64,000 bases of DNA from Rhizophagus clarus (GCA_015698045.1 BLAL01000062.1:434001-498000); one strand, 5' to 3'. Shown: positions 1 to 13,464, counted from the stretch's first letter. Numbers and translations are program-made. Notes: generated from the sequence alone by a model not told the origin.

Positions 1-1168
1 AACTTGATATGAATATCATATGAATATGCAGAAGATGAAGTAGGGGTCATTTTCCTTTTTGATAATTCTCTTTTTTTTTTTTTTAAAAAAAAAAAAAAAC
101 AGGAAAGAAAAGCGCACCCTCCCCCCTTTTTTTAACTTACCGAACTTATGGCACCTTGTGAAGACATAACGAAAACCTTCCTTTTTATATGTTGTTTGCA
201 AGCTATGGGTTATTTTCTTTTTTTTCCCCCGATATTATTAAAGATAAAAAAAAACAAATAATATTAAAAACGGGAGCTTGGAAAAGATATATAAAAATAA
301 AAATAGAGTAAAAATTCTTCGTAAAAAAGGAAAAAACAAAAAAAAGTTCATATATTTATATATATTAAATATATATATACAGTATATTTATATATATATG
401 TATATATATAAAATAGAGGAAAAAAAAAAAAATGAAAAGATAAATATCGATGAAATTATATCAATTGGAATCAATTGATAAAAAACGATTGAGCTGTTTG
501 ATTTTGTAGATTAAAATAACTTATTTTATTATTATTATAATTATTTAACTTATTGACTCGTTTAATTATATAAACAAGTTATTGGTTATTATTATTGATA
601 TTTGAATATGTGATGTAACGTAAATTAATTTTCAAAATTGCGAAAAGAAATAAAATTTTTTTTTTTAATGTATATGCATGCACATGCTGCTTTCCCGAAA
701 CATTATCAAAAGTTTCACACAACTTGGCAGGCTTACCGTGATAAGTTAACTTGGGAATTATGAAAGAGTAAACTTTTGGGATTATTAATTATTGGAAACG
801 AAAATTTAGGAAGAAAAAGAGAAAAAAAACCCACAGCTGCAATTTGAATTATTTGTAGGAAAGGCTTGATTTTTTTTATTGTTTATTTAATTTTTACTTT
901 TTTGAAAAAAAAAACGTTGTCGAAATAAAAAAAAATTAGGAGCAAAAAAAAAAAGCGGCAAAAAATCGAGTCGTCTATAAATATGTTTTTTTCCTGGAGC
1001 GTGCGGTAATTTTAATTGTAAGTACCGAAATGCCTAAGGGATATTTAAGGATATAATATTTAAGGAAATTATGGAACAAAAAAAAAAAAATATATATATA
1101 TATATATATATTATATAAAATAACTTACATTTAAAATATTCAACTCCCCTTAACTTTTTATTCTTTAT

Positions 1169-1211
<43 letters not shown>

Positions 1212-3570
1212 TCCTTGTAATTGTAATTATATAATTGTGTAAATTGTATTGTAAAAAAGAAAAAAGTATTTTGTGATGACGATCATGATGAATTTAAATA
1301 AATGTATTGTATCTATACATAAAAAAAAATTACCGCAGGGGAGGAATATCACGGGAGAGAATTTTTTTGGAAGAATTAATGGGATAATTTAATAAATTAT
1401 GATATATCACGACCTGTTTTATATTAAATTATTTATGTAATGAATAACCATTCTACTATGAAAGAATATCATATAATATATGATGAAAGTTCATGTGACT
1501 TGAGGTAATCGAATGGAGAAGAGATTCCGGGAATGAAATAATAAAGCAAGTTAGTCTCGTAAAAGATATATATAAAAAAATCAATTTGGATACAAATGGA
1601 AAGAAATGGGAAGAAATGGAAAAAACCGGAGGATACAAACTTAAATGCAAACGATAAGGACAAAAACATAACAATGAATAAAGAAACGAAGTAATGTGGT
1701 GTAATATGTAACAGGCGTGATTTGATAACGGACGAATTATTTTTTTAAATACGCGTAAAAGATACTTAGAATTGATCGACGAAAAGAAGAGAAAAAAAAA
1801 AAATCAAAGTTCGTCGGTTCTATGATTCGACCTTTGACTCCACATTTAGTAAAATATTTATTTATTTATATAAAGGGGTGGGGGGGAGATTTAAAAACAA
1901 TTGTGATAATTGTTTAGGTATGACAGATTGAAAATTCCCGGCACAAGAGTTAAATGTTAATTGAAATCTCTTAAAATATACAAAATAATAAATTCCAGAA
2001 AAATTTTGCGTGGGAAGAGAATTGTCAATGAATTCAATGAATCCGTGTTTGGTGATGTATAACTTAACAAATTATGACTACACAATAAAGGGATCAATGA
2101 ATTAAACTATAATTGTAATACTAATAAGCGCGAAAAAGATAAGAAACAAAAAATACCCTGAAACTCTGTGACACATTAAAGGAGTGGGAAATGGTAAAGT
2201 CAAAGAATTGCCTGATAATGAGGTGATCATAAAATTGGAATTTTTTTTTTTTTTGAAAAAAAAAAGGCAAACGGTGTAAACAACAAATAATACAAATATT
2301 ACAAATAATACAAATAAACGCGAATCCTAGAACCAAATCATATAAATCTTCTCGAAATTTCCAGTCTAAAAATTGGTTTTTTTTTAAACAATTCGGCAAT
2401 ATTTTAGTTTTAAGAATTTAAAGTCTAATATTAGAAGAACTCACAAATAAATAAATAAATATTATATGCAAGATAATGTTTTATTTCGCGCTTTGCACCC
2501 ATGCCACATAAATTATTATTTTTAGAAATTTTAGAACTTTAGAAGAATTTGAGCTCAAATCTGAACAATGAAAATACATAAACCCTTATAACTTTGTGTT
2601 AGTATTTACAAATTGTGATCCGAAATAATATATACATATTTATACATATATATCATACAATAAAGTTATGGTAAAAATTTACCTAATTTATATAAATTTA
2701 CAATATATATATATATTTTAGTTTTTAACAAACAAATGATTTACATTTGCAATCTAAGTTTATATTATTATTTTCACAAAAATAAAATAAAAATAAAAAT
2801 AAAATAAAAATAAATAAAATAAATATAAAAAAAAAAATAAAAAATAAAAAAAAAAAATAAAAAAAATAAAAATAAAAATCAACATTCCTAAATGTCAAAG
2901 TGTTAACCATGGAATTCCATAGATTAAATTTGTCCTTCCACAATGCTACGATTGCTAAATAAAGTCGATTCTGATGACCGTTATTGCTTTCCTTTTGACA
3001 TTGGGATCATTGGTTTGATGACGATCACTTTCATTTTCTCATGTTTATACAATTTCCTTTATTGTTGTGTATCAATGTGTGTATACTATGTGTGTAATGT
3101 ATGTGTGACGTATGTGAGAATTTTCTAACATTAAGGACACGTTTTTACTAAATTTTTTCCTTAAATAATGAGAAACTTGATAAATTTATTTTTATTTATA
3201 AATTTTTTTCGGCTAATTTTGTAAATTACCTATCATTACTGCGCCTTGTATACTATATTAATTTTCATTACCTTTCATCCTTTTTACAAATTAAGTTAAG
3301 TAAACGGTCTGTTTTATTTGAACAATGATTCGGTTATTATTTTGCCATTTTTTTTTTTTTTTTTTTTTTTTTATTTCATCGTCATATTTTTGTAATTTGT
3401 TTATATTTTTAATAATTTAAATTGAGGGGCGGACTCTCTTGCGGAACTTCCGATATTAAAATTAAGGAGCATAATTATTTTTTTTTTTTTATTGTTTAAA
3501 TAAAACTTTTTTAAATAATCCTAATTATAACTTGACCTAAAATTTTATATCATGTGACTTATCTTAGGTT
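1..3570. other. AT-rich intergenic region, no gene recognised
   Basis: This is low-complexity AT-rich sequence with long A and T runs, TA dinucleotide tracts (about 1090-1110 and 360-410) and an A/T-only simple-sequence block near 2760-2880. The short open frames here are A/T-run translations with no family resemblance and no splice-linked neighbours. I see no tRNA or rRNA. Confidence 0.6.
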
Positions 3571-3873
3571 TTAGAAAAGAAATCCTCCTCCACTGCTACC
3601 ACCACCACTAAAATTTCCTCTTCCAAATTCTTCTCCTGTTCGTTTAGTTGAATCTTGAAATATTGGTGGTCGATCTTTTGAAGGTATTTGTTCTGTGATT
3701 TTTGGTGCTTTTTGTCCAGGTGGTAATAATTCATCATTATCTGGTCCGGCAATCGGTTGATTTCCATGTTGTCCATGATCAGGTCGTGTTTGATCTTCAA
3801 GTACTATAGGATCAAATTGTGCTCCAGGTGGTACGCTTCCTTTGGGTAATCTTAATTGTTGAATTTGATCTTC

Positions 3874-3913
<40 letters not shown>

Positions 3914-4089
3914 ATTTTTTGACTTTCTGAATGAAACCCTGGATGTTGTGGTCCCATTATCATCCCTCCTTGTTCTATTTCATCTCGTTTTTTCGGATCT
4001 GTAATAGATTCAAGTGGATGTCTTGTATCTGTTTCTTTTGGGTTTGATGGTTGATACGATTTATCCTTTTCACCTAATGGAAAACTCAT
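3571..4089 (-). CDS. PI31 (proteasome inhibitor)-like C-terminal domain protein
   Basis: The protein is 172 aa, read from the ATG at 4089 to a TAA at 3571-3573. The recognisable part is a proline/glycine-rich segment reading RLPKGSVPPGAQFDPI, followed by GPDNDELLPPG. This resembles the C-terminal tail of PI31/PSMF1 and yeast Fub1, which binds and modulates the 20S proteasome. A CAG-type repeat encodes about 14 glutamines just before it, and the C-terminus is a Gly/Ser/Phe-rich tail. PI31 proteins normally begin with a globular FP domain of about 150 residues. None is visible upstream, where a tandem repeat array starts instead. A good acceptor (TTTCCCAG) lies 7 nt upstream of the ATG, so a 5' UTR or upstream coding exon may be spliced on. 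The family call rests on the tail alone and is moderate. Confidence 0.6.
3868..3914 (-). repeat. CAA/CAG trinucleotide repeat (poly-Gln)
   Basis: This is an uninterrupted run of TTG triplets on the plus strand, encoding polyglutamine in the PI31-like protein on the minus strand. Its length is likely polymorphic. Confidence 0.85.
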
Positions 4090-4189
4090 CTTTAACCTGG
4101 GAAAGAGAAAAAAAGAAAAGAATTCTGAGAATAATGATAATTTTATAATCAGATTCCAAATTACATCATAATGATAAAATGATTTACAT

Positions 4190-5110
4190 TTTTCATGTTG
4201 AATTTCTCGTGACATACGAAATTAAATTTACTTTTTTGGAAGCATTTAACAACATGGTTCACGCTGAATTTCTTGTGACGTACTGTTCAAATGACAATTC
4301 TATTTTATTGGTTTATTAAGAAAGGAACAAAATTTCAATTTCATAAAAAGCAATCTTTTATCGAATTCCCCGTGACGTAACATATTCAATCATGACTGGT
4401 TTATTGAGAAGGGGATAGTTTCAATATTTTTGTAAATTGAAAGTAACTTTTTTAGATGCAACTTATCGATAATTTTAATTCGGTAAAAAGTGTAGCAAAT
4501 TAAATTTGGTTCTTTTAATCTTCACATTGAATTTCCTATGACGTACCGAATTCATTTATAGCAACATGATAATTTGATTTTAATGATTTGTTAAGAAGGG
4601 ATCATTTCAATTTCGTAGGAGGTGAGGCAAATTAAATTTGGTTCCTTAATCTTCATACTGAATTTCTTATGACGTACCGAATTCATTTATAGCAATATGA
4701 CATTTTGATTTTACTGGTTTTACTGAGAAGGGACAATTTGGAAAGTGAGGCAAATTAAATTTTAGTTCATTAATTTTTATAGTTCATACTGAATTCCTGA
4801 ATTCATTTACAGCAACATGACAGTTTGATTTATTGATTCGTTAAGGAGGGATCATTTCAATTTCGTAGGAGGTGAGGCAAATTAAATTTGGTTCCTTTAA
4901 TCTTCATACTGAATTTCTTTTGACGTACCGAATTTATTTATAGCAACATGACAATTTGATTCATTGATATTATTAAGAAGAAATAATTTTAATTCGTAAA
5001 AGAATAACCTTTTACATATTCATTATTCATACCGAATTTCCTGTGTGACGCAAATAAACTTCGATATGACAATTTGACTTAATAATTCAATTTTGTTAAG
5101 TGATTTAATC
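4190..5110. repeat. Degenerate tandem repeat array carrying TGACGTA motifs
   Basis: There are five to six diverged copies of a unit of roughly 100-160 bp. The recurring parts are CTGAATTTC-n-TGACGTAC, ATTCATTTATAGCAACATGA, GGTTTATTAAGAAGGG and AGGTGAGGCAAATTAAATTTGG. At least five copies keep TGACGTA, near 4275, 4371, 4538, 4669 and 4920. That matches the core bound by CREB/ATF-type bZIP factors. The array fills the space between the divergent PI31-like and mL38 genes. It could be a regulatory array or a neutral minisatellite. Confidence 0.75.
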
Positions 5111-5336
5111 TTTTCACGAGTTTGATTTGATTGGTTTATTAGAAAAAGGAGAAGGGTTCATCGAATTCAGTTCTAAATACGAATTATTGAATCAATGCTG
5201 TATTAAAGCATAAGTGTTATGTTTCAAAAAATTCGTTCTTCCCAAATTTTTGTACTAGTGTAACATATCGGGTTCATAAAAAATTTTCTCGATTATCAAA
5301 ATCAGTTTTTTTTTTCAATAATAATAAAAAAAAAAA

Positions 5337-6988
5337 ATGTTTCTTCTTTCACATAGAGTACGACGAACTATTATAACAACTTCTCTCAATACGTTAACAC
5401 GAATATATAAACCACAGGAAGTATGTTTTCTTTTTAAAATTAACAAATTAACAATAAAAGTTTTATAATTTTTAGCTACTTTATTTAACCATTAATATTT
5501 TATTACGAATATTATAAAGTTGCAAATTTCTTTTCTTAATTTTCGTCAATTAACTACAGTTCAACGAAAGAAGGATGAGAATTTATCTCAAAAAGCTTCG
5601 GTAAAAAAGTATAAACCTCCCGCTTTAGGAGTTAACCCTGCTTATGATGAGGCACTTAAATATATTTATCAAGATAAAGCACAGAAATATGAAGAAATAG
5701 CTAATATTGATATAATGATAGAAAAAATATTGAATGGTAGAAGGAATTTTGAAAGTAGGTTCGTGATATAATTTTATTAGGGAGAAAAAAAAAAAAATAA
5801 TAATTTAATTGTTTTAAACTTTTCTGTTCTGATAACTTTTTTTTTATAAGTGAACAACGTGAACAAGAATTAAATGAGCTTAGAAAGAAGAAATATGATT
5901 TACAAGTTTTGGCCGAAATAAATGATCCAGAAGTTCGATGGAATTTTAAAAATGGTAAAAGTAAGTAATTTATTTATAAGATAGTAGATTTTTTTATATA
6001 AAGATTAAAAATTTGATTGATTTTTTTTTTAAAATTAAATTTATAGTTGATATGAATATTCCTGTTTATCGTCATTTACGGGAGAAACATTGGAGAAAGG
6101 AACCTCTTTATAAACTAGTAATATTTATGTACTATTATTTCGAAATTAAATATCTATTAAAGTTGTTAAAATATCTCTTATTTAGATGCAACGAATAACA
6201 CAAATGTATGTTGTTCCTGACATATTTCCTACCTTGGAACCTACGATTGATCTTGAATTTAAATTTAAAAATGATGTAATTGAGCCTGGCGTTTTTTTAT
6301 TCCCCGCTCAAGTGAGATTCTTTTCTTCTTCTTATATAAAAAAAAAAAAAGATCTATATATATATATATATAAACATTTTTTCCTCCCTTTTCAATTAAG
6401 ACCAAAAAAGAACCTAAGGTAACTCTAACCAATTTTCACGAAGAAACACGTTTATACACACTTATTATGGTTGATCCTGATATGCCTGATGTACCGAATA
6501 ATGCCTATCAGACAGAATGGCATTGGCTAATAACTAATATTCCTCTTAATGTAACAAAATCCGATGTTTCCAGTGGTGAAGTAATTTTACCTTATGTTCC
6601 TCCCCATCCTCCTAAAGGAACAAAATATCATCGTTATACTTTAGCTATTTTAGAACAACCTGATAATCAAAAGATTATAATACCCGAAAATATGGGACGT
6701 GTTAAGGATGTTAGAGAATTTATGAGTGAACATAATTTAACGTTACGTGGTGCTTCTTTTTTCCGTGAAGTTTGGGATGAAGAAGTTAGCAATATTTATG
6801 CCAATATTTTAGGTAAATATTAAAGAATTAAGTAATTTCTTTTAAAAATATTCTTAATATATTCTTATATTCTTGAACATATTTTAATATTTTTAGATGT
6901 TCATGAGCCACAATATGGCAGACGTCCAAAGGTTGATCAGTATTTGGATGAAACCGGATTGAAACAACAAAAATACACAAATTTTTAG
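5337..6988 (+). CDS. MRPL35: Mitochondrial large ribosomal subunit protein mL38 (yeast MRPL35; PEBP fold)
   Basis: The predicted protein is 377 aa from seven exons: 5337-5420, 5520-5758, 5851-5960, 6047-6117, 6186-6311, 6401-6812 and 6897-6988. The first exon is Arg/Ser/Thr-rich with no acidic residues until its end, like a mitochondrial presequence. The middle has the mL38 signature around PEVRWNFKNGKIDMNIPVYR and HLREKHWRKEPLY. The C-terminal half is a phosphatidylethanolamine-binding-protein fold with LIMVDPDMPD, TEWHWLITNIP and YVPPHPPKGTKYHRY. The protein would be a structural component of the mitochondrial 54S subunit central protuberance. All junctions keep phase. The exon 2 donor GTTCGT at 5759 is weak, but it is the only one that preserves the frame. 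The gene converges on TFIIS. Confidence 0.9.
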
Positions 6989-7362
6989 AATAATCATAAT
7001 TTATTTTTTTATAATGAGGAGTTATTAATGAGAAGTTAAATTAATTAAATAAAGCAACCATTTTTAAAAGAAATACAAATATTTTATTAAGTTATATAAA
7101 TGCTAAATTATAACAGTAATATTAAAGTTTGATTCAACAATATTCTCTTTCTTACTTATTAGAAGGACGAGTAGTTTTGGTTGAAAACAAACTAATTTAC
7201 TGATAGGACATGTAATTGATACATTGTATTAAGGATATATCCGGAAATTATATCTATCAAAAATCTATTTTCCAAATAATCACATACATCCTTATATTAA
7301 CAATATAAAAAAATGGTGAGATTATTTGCTATAAATACATGTGCCTTTTGATTATGACAAGT
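6989..7362. other. Convergent intergenic spacer
   Basis: This is the AT-rich 3' flank shared by mL38 (+) and TFIIS (-). It contains AATAAA-like elements near 7045. No other gene is seen. Confidence 0.5.
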
Positions 7363-9016
7363 TTAACAAAACTGATTATACAAATGTTAAGAAGAAAAAA
7401 AAAAAATTACTATAGATGAGGAATTTTTCAAAAAACAAAGGTTTAATATATGAAGCACACATTACCTTCCATCGATTGTTACAAACTATACATGTCACAA
7501 ATGTTGTCATAGGTTCATCGGCACTTCGAGTCTGATAAAAAATATTTATAATTAATTTCAACCCATTAAACTTATTAAACTTTTGATTAAAAAGAAAAAT
7601 CACATAAAATCACTCACCTGCATTTGAAAATAAGTTGTTTTTCTTTCTCCACACTAAATATGTTTTTTATTATTATTGTTTAATTATTAAATAGGAAATC
7701 TAAATCCATTCCTCCAATTATAATAATAATTGGTACTGACCTTTCCGCAACGAAACATATTTGTTTCTGCTTGTGTTGGTCCCGCACCTCTTGCCTTGAA
7801 AAGGTTTACCTGTTGAATTTCACGATCTCGAGCTTTCTTTTCCTCGGATGCCATTTCCTTTTGTTTCAGGTATAATTTACAATTATTACATGAAAAGAGA
7901 GAAAGATTTATAAAAAAAACTTTCATAGGGAATATTATTTACTTCTTTAGTCATGATGCAAAATTTCTGAACTGTAATGTCCCCAGATACAACACCCTTT
8001 CTAAGACCTGGATTCTTTTTATCCTTGAGATTGGAAATCATGCCACGCAATTTATCACGATACTGTTTTTCAGGTTCTCCGTCAAATTGGTCGAGAACTA
8101 TTTGTTCTATTTTGATGGCACGACTAAGAATAATTTCAGAACCTAAAAATTTAAGCAAAAAAGTTAATAAAATATTAGTAATGTACAAATATCAAATAAA
8201 TGATTCTTACCATGGGTTGAATCAAATGCTAATGAATCATATAATAATTCTATACATTTATCACGTTTACTATCCCCTGTGGCATATTTGACATTATCTT
8301 TTTTGAAAGACCGATCACCCTTATTATTAATAACTCTATCGTTGTCTATTTTTGGAGTACCCGGCGACGGTGAACTATTTTCACTAAAAGAATTCTCCTG
8401 TTTAACCAAACTTGGAGAAGGAGTACTTATTTCTCCTTGAGAATTTTCACGCTTAGTCAAAGATTTATCAACAGGGTTTGGCTTAACAAAACCACCATCT
8501 TCAACTTTGACAGTATTGATAGTATCAGAATTGGGTTTTGGTGAAGTATTTGTTTTTGATGGATCGCTTTGTTGAACTGCAGTTTTCCATTTTTTAACAA
8601 TATCTTTAGCGAGTCTTGCAATATCTGCGTTAGGGTGTGAACGTTGTTTTCCAATAAAAACTCCAATATCTGTCTTCTATTATCCCGTTAATTATAAATC
8701 GGGAACAAATTTCAATAATTTCTATTATATTTAGTCTAAAAACAATAACAAAAAGCTTACTTTCAACAACTCTTTTGTTACAACTACTTCGTCGTTGAAT
8801 TGCTTCATTATTCCAAGGATTGCCTATATAATAAATATTAAAGACTCATACTTTAATTTTTGAAATATGAACATTTAATTTAGGAAAAAAAAAACAAAAA
8901 AGCTTTTTCTAGACTTCATATTAACATATTTAACAGTAATCAATTACAGAAGTTTTTTCTTCGCTGATCGCTTTTGCTAACGATTTCTTCAATTGTACTA
9001 CTTCGTCGTAATTCAT
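7363..9016 (-). CDS. DST1: Transcription elongation factor TFIIS (S-II)
   Basis: The predicted protein is 341 aa from eight exons: 8948-9016, 8761-8823, 8211-8676, 7943-8142, 7741-7857, 7618-7653, 7466-7531 and 7363-7371. The N-terminal domain I (LW/TFIIS-N helix bundle) covers roughly residues 1-85. A Ser/Pro-rich linker follows, then the central domain ([32 protein letters not shown]). The C-terminal zinc ribbon has [15 protein letters not shown] and [17 protein letters not shown], with the catalytic acidic loop RSADEP and four cysteines. TFIIS stimulates transcript cleavage by backtracked RNA polymerase II. The family's invariant ending (NRWKFC) is completed only by a 9-nt terminal exon at 7363-7371 (F, C, stop), which confirms the model. 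The gene diverges from IPI1 across a 349-bp promoter. Confidence 0.95.
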
Positions 9017-9365
9017 GGTGTCCAAACAACTTTTTGAAATGAAAAAAGTTTGGAATATATTATTTATGAGACCAAAAAAAAGAAAGTGAGAGAAAGAAAA
9101 TGTAGTAGCTTTTTTGAACTGTTTTTTTTAAAAACATACGATCTGCTTTGGAATTTTATATTTATTTCGTTATTTCTTGTACTACGTATATTACATAAGA
9201 CCTCATATTTGATAAGTTTTGGCCACATTTGTGCAAAGCATTCTGTGAGTTGCAGTGTTACAGCCAAAACGGGAATCGAACCAAACGTAAATTTTTTTAA
9301 GATAATCTGTATATAATTATAACTAAAATATAATTGTTATAATTTTTTTTTTGTAATTTGTCAGA
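9017..9365. promoter_or_regulatory. Bidirectional promoter region of TFIIS and IPI1
   Basis: The 349 bp between divergent start codons is AT-rich and must hold both 5' UTRs and promoters. I recognise no specific factor site. Confidence 0.5.
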
Positions 9366-12300
9366 ATGCCTAAGAAAAGTAAACATAAAAAAAAGGCGCA
9401 ACAAGAAGACTTTAAAGTAAGACTATAAAATACTAAAGTTTATAATACCAATGATTATTTTTTTTAAAAAAAATTTATCATTTTCTTCAACTTGAGAAGA
9501 AACCGAAATTGAAAGTTGGAAAAAAGAAACCACAACCTAGCAATTTTACGGATACTTCTTTTAAGTCTCGAGGTATACTTATTGGCTTTTAATTATCTTA
9601 AATTGTTCGTTCATATTTCTTTATTGAATCATTTTAAAATTTACTCTTTTTAAAAATATTTATAGCAATATCTTTACCAAGTCAAAGTATTACCGAGGAT
9701 AAATCGAATGAAATAACAAATTCTAGAAATTTAACTTTAAACGAACTATTAACACAATTAAAACATTATAATCCTGGAACACGAAAAGGTTGTTGATCTA
9801 TTTAAAATTTTTTGCTGTAAATAAAATCACTCTCACTTTAACTTAAAAATCTTGTCCGTTCTTAAAATATAAAGAGGCTATTCTAGGCTTAAAGGATTTT
9901 TTTCGCGTAAATCCACATATTTTATCACAATCATCATCTTTAGTCGTGAACTCTCTTTTGCGATTGTTAATTGATGATGTAAGGCATACATGATAATTTT
10001 TTAAGAAAAGAAATCGCGGCACATTAAATTAATTCAGTCTTTTTATAGAATAAATTTGTAAGAACGACATTGTTGTCATTTTTTACAGAATTTTTTATAT
10101 CCATGGAAAAAGTAAGCTACTTATAATCTCTTTAAATTAAGTTAATAATAGTTCTTATCATTTAACGTTTTATTGTTCTTAAATGCGTCTTATAGTCGGA
10201 ACTGAGACCTTTCCTTCCAATCCTAATAATATATACTTGTTCGGCAATGACACATATTTATGAAGATGTACGTGCTGATTCAATCAAGTTTATGGAATTA
10301 TGGCTTAATATTGCGCCCGATATCATTGTAGACGGATTCTGGCAACGGGTAAATTACTATACATTTTTTAATTTTAGAATACACCTAATAAAAAGAGATT
10401 TTTTAATTTGTAAGGTTGTGCCTAATTATATTGGTCTTTTAACAACTGATTCGAATACGATAGTTACGAATTCAGGTGACTAGAAATCATACAAATTGCA
10501 CAACTAATATTTTAATGTTTTTTTTTTAAAAGTATGTTAAAAATTTTTCTATTATCATTATTTTAGTATCCAGGATTGTTACACCTGTGACTAATTCACA
10601 AAATCAATTTTGGTCGCACGAAGTAAATAATTTCAATTTGTAATATATGTGTTTTTTTCACGCTATTACTTCATATTTACATTGAAACTAATTTTAAGCG
10701 TGTATCAGGTTAAAATTGAAATTTTATCGAGTTTTCATAAGCTATTAAATTATGGTTTGAGTGATGATGAAGATGATAATTCAACGTAATATAAATGCAT
10801 TTTCGCTTAATGTGTTTTACATTGATAGAACTTGAGCTAAATTTGAACTTGACTAATCTATATAAAATTTTGGAATGATTAAAATTCTGCCAGACAATTT
10901 AACCAAAAGATTTCAATTGATTGGGAACAAGTTCATGGAGAGGTTTGTTATTGAACACAATGTTTAACAAGAGTGCAAATATAGTATGCGATAATTAAAA
11001 TATTTTAATATAGGTCGAACTTTTACCTCCACATCCATTGAGATCATCTCTCTTGCCATTTTTGTCTCAATCAAAGCCAAAATATTCCACGCAATTAAAT
11101 CTGTTCAATAATTCATCATCTTTAACAGCGGAAAATAAAAATGAACGGATCAACATTAATAAAATATTATCGCGGAACGAAACGACTAAGAATCTAGAAG
11201 ATAATTCCGATTTTTCAACTGCCCAGGGTCGTTTATCTGGCGCTAAGGTTCAACTTATATATTATTTATATGTACGTACGGTTTGAAATATTTTGTTCTA
11301 AAGATTTCCTTTGAATTAGGATCTTTTAAACGTCATACACCCAATTCTCCTTGCTATTTGGTTAGATACCGCACCATCAATTCTTGGTACGACTTCGACT
11401 AATCAAAATTCTCCTTCGCTAAAAATAATCCATCATGTGCTGAAGATTATGATCGTACTCTGGAGGTCTACGATAAGATATGAGCTGATGAATCAGGTTT
11501 GTTACATAAAAAGGGGTTCTTATTACATGTCCGCGTATAACGTATTCATAATCTATTCAAATAGGAATTTACGGATAAACAATGGATCGAATCACAATTG
11601 AAGCAATTGCTCAAACATTATATAATTTATTTCCCCTTCGGTGCTGAATCCATGAGTATGCGTGATGAGAAGGTTTGTTACATATATTATCTTGGACATA
11701 TTTTTAATTGATTCTCATTAATAAAAATTTATTTATTTCATCTTATATTTACGTTGAATTGTAAATATTATTTAGGTTGAATCCACTTTGCAAGAAATGA
11801 ATTTAATATTTTGCGAATCAACATCATTATTTTTGAAAATATCCACGTTAAAAAATAAAGAAGTTGATTCAAGCAATAATAAAAAATTCTCTCATAAAAA
11901 AAGAAAAAGGAATGATGTTTCTAATTCTTCCGAAACTCAACCGCTTTGGATAGAACAAGTTGTAGAATATATTTTACATGTTTTAGGTTTTGAGGTATTT
12001 AATTATATTAGTTATATTCATATAATTAATTTATCAGATGTTTAACAATTTTTAAATGATTTAGTCAAAAGAGGCGCTAATGACATCATCAACTAGTGGC
12101 TTGAAGGCTGATCATTTGAAAACTTTATTACCAACAATAAAGAGTTTACTCAATCATCTAGAAGAAGATAAGCAAGAATCTATTTTCAAGGTAACTCTTT
12201 TTAATAATGAGACATCCCAAAAAAAATCAAAGTTAATTTTTATATTTTTTTTTAAGGCAATCGTTGATTATTCAAAAAGATGTCGTTCTCAATCAATAAA

Positions 12301-13089
12301 AAGAATCTTCATAGATTTCATATCGAAATTGTTGATGGTATTTCTTTTTTCTATCTTTTGACTATATATATAAAAACATTTTTTATTTTATCTTTTTTTT
12401 TTTTTTTTTTTTCCTTAGTTGCAAGAAACTTCGAACTCTAAGGATTCTTTTCGCATATTTAATGATACTTCACTTGCTGAAGAAATTCAAACTTGGGCAT
12501 TGTATTTACCTAAATTATTATGCGAGTTGAAAACACACAATATTGAAAGTGTCGAAACGAGTCAGGTATATAATTACATTGTAATGATTTATAAAGTTAT
12601 ATGGCATTAATGATCTTTTTTCCATAATCTAGAAAATTCTTTACGTTTTATGCGAATTTGCAAAAAGAAGTGGCAAAGGAATATTTAACGATGAGGTAGT
12701 ATATTTGTCTTATTTTTACTCTCGAATTGTTACGTGATAATTCAAGAATTATATTTTTTCACAGATTATGATACAAATTCAAATGGCTCTAATCCCTTTC
12801 CTTCACGTAGACTTGCCTAATAAAGGTGTGTATATATATGTTAAAATTATGTTCTTCAAAATTGATTACCTTGCCAATGGAATCTTTGATAATATTTCCT
12901 ATTTCAGGACCACTCTTCGGACCTTTCATTTCCTTACCACAAAATCTTCAACGGAAAACCATAGATTTCCTTTTCTATTGTCCAAAAATTATTGATAAAA
13001 TGAAATATGCTTTAGAAAATGTTCTGAATAGAGAAGAGACTGGATCCATCAAAAATTATGCAATTTCTTTGTTAAATGAGAAATTTTAA
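9366..13089 (+). CDS. IPI1: Pre-rRNA-processing protein IPI1 / TEX10-like
   Basis: The predicted protein is about 744 aa from 20 exons. Exon starts include 9366, 9497 (or 9500), 9666, 9875, 10049, 10196, 10415, 10567, 10709, 10894, 11014, 11320, 11565, 11776, 12065, 12257, 12419, 12633, 12765 and 12908, and every junction keeps phase. The start is a Lys-rich basic tail (MPKKSKHKKK). The IPI1/TEX10 signature follows: LTLNELLTQLKHYNPGTRKE, AILGLKDFF, and IYEDVRADSIKFMELWL with armadillo-like helical repeats. The rest is alpha-helical and resembles TEX10 C-terminal regions (GPFISLPQNLQRKTIDFLFY). IPI1 acts in the Rix1/Rea1 complex of pre-60S particles, in ITS2 processing and nuclear export. A Lys/Arg-rich stretch near 11890-11920 may be a nuclear signal. 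The gene is convergent with GET1. Confidence 0.88.
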
Positions 13090-13464
13090 TTTCATTATCG
13101 AATTTTTAAATTAATATATAATTTCAATTAATAAAAAAAAAATATTAAAATTCACTTAACATTTATATGTATTTTTTAAACGAAGAAAAAAAAAATTATT
13201 ATACATGTTCCCATCTTGTTTCTAAAAAGTTCAATCATGAGCCATTGCAAATATTATACATTAAACTTATTAAGCTCTATGTGAACTTTTCTTAATGCAT
13301 GTTATCTATGATATTGGATTATATGAGGAAACAAGAATAAGAAAAAAAATGTTTAATGCTTTTAAAGTCCAAACAAGTGTTAATTATTATATAATATATC
13401 TTTTATCTTTCAAGCTATATGCTGCTCAATTAACAATCGAAATTAATTAAATAAACCGAACATT
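13090..13464. other. Convergent intergenic spacer
   Basis: This is the AT-rich 3' flank between IPI1 (+) and GET1 (-). No gene or structured element is recognised. Confidence 0.5.

Noticed and set aside
278-478. Short Lys/Ile/Tyr-rich open frame
   Set aside because: It is a translation of A/T simple sequence with no family resemblance.
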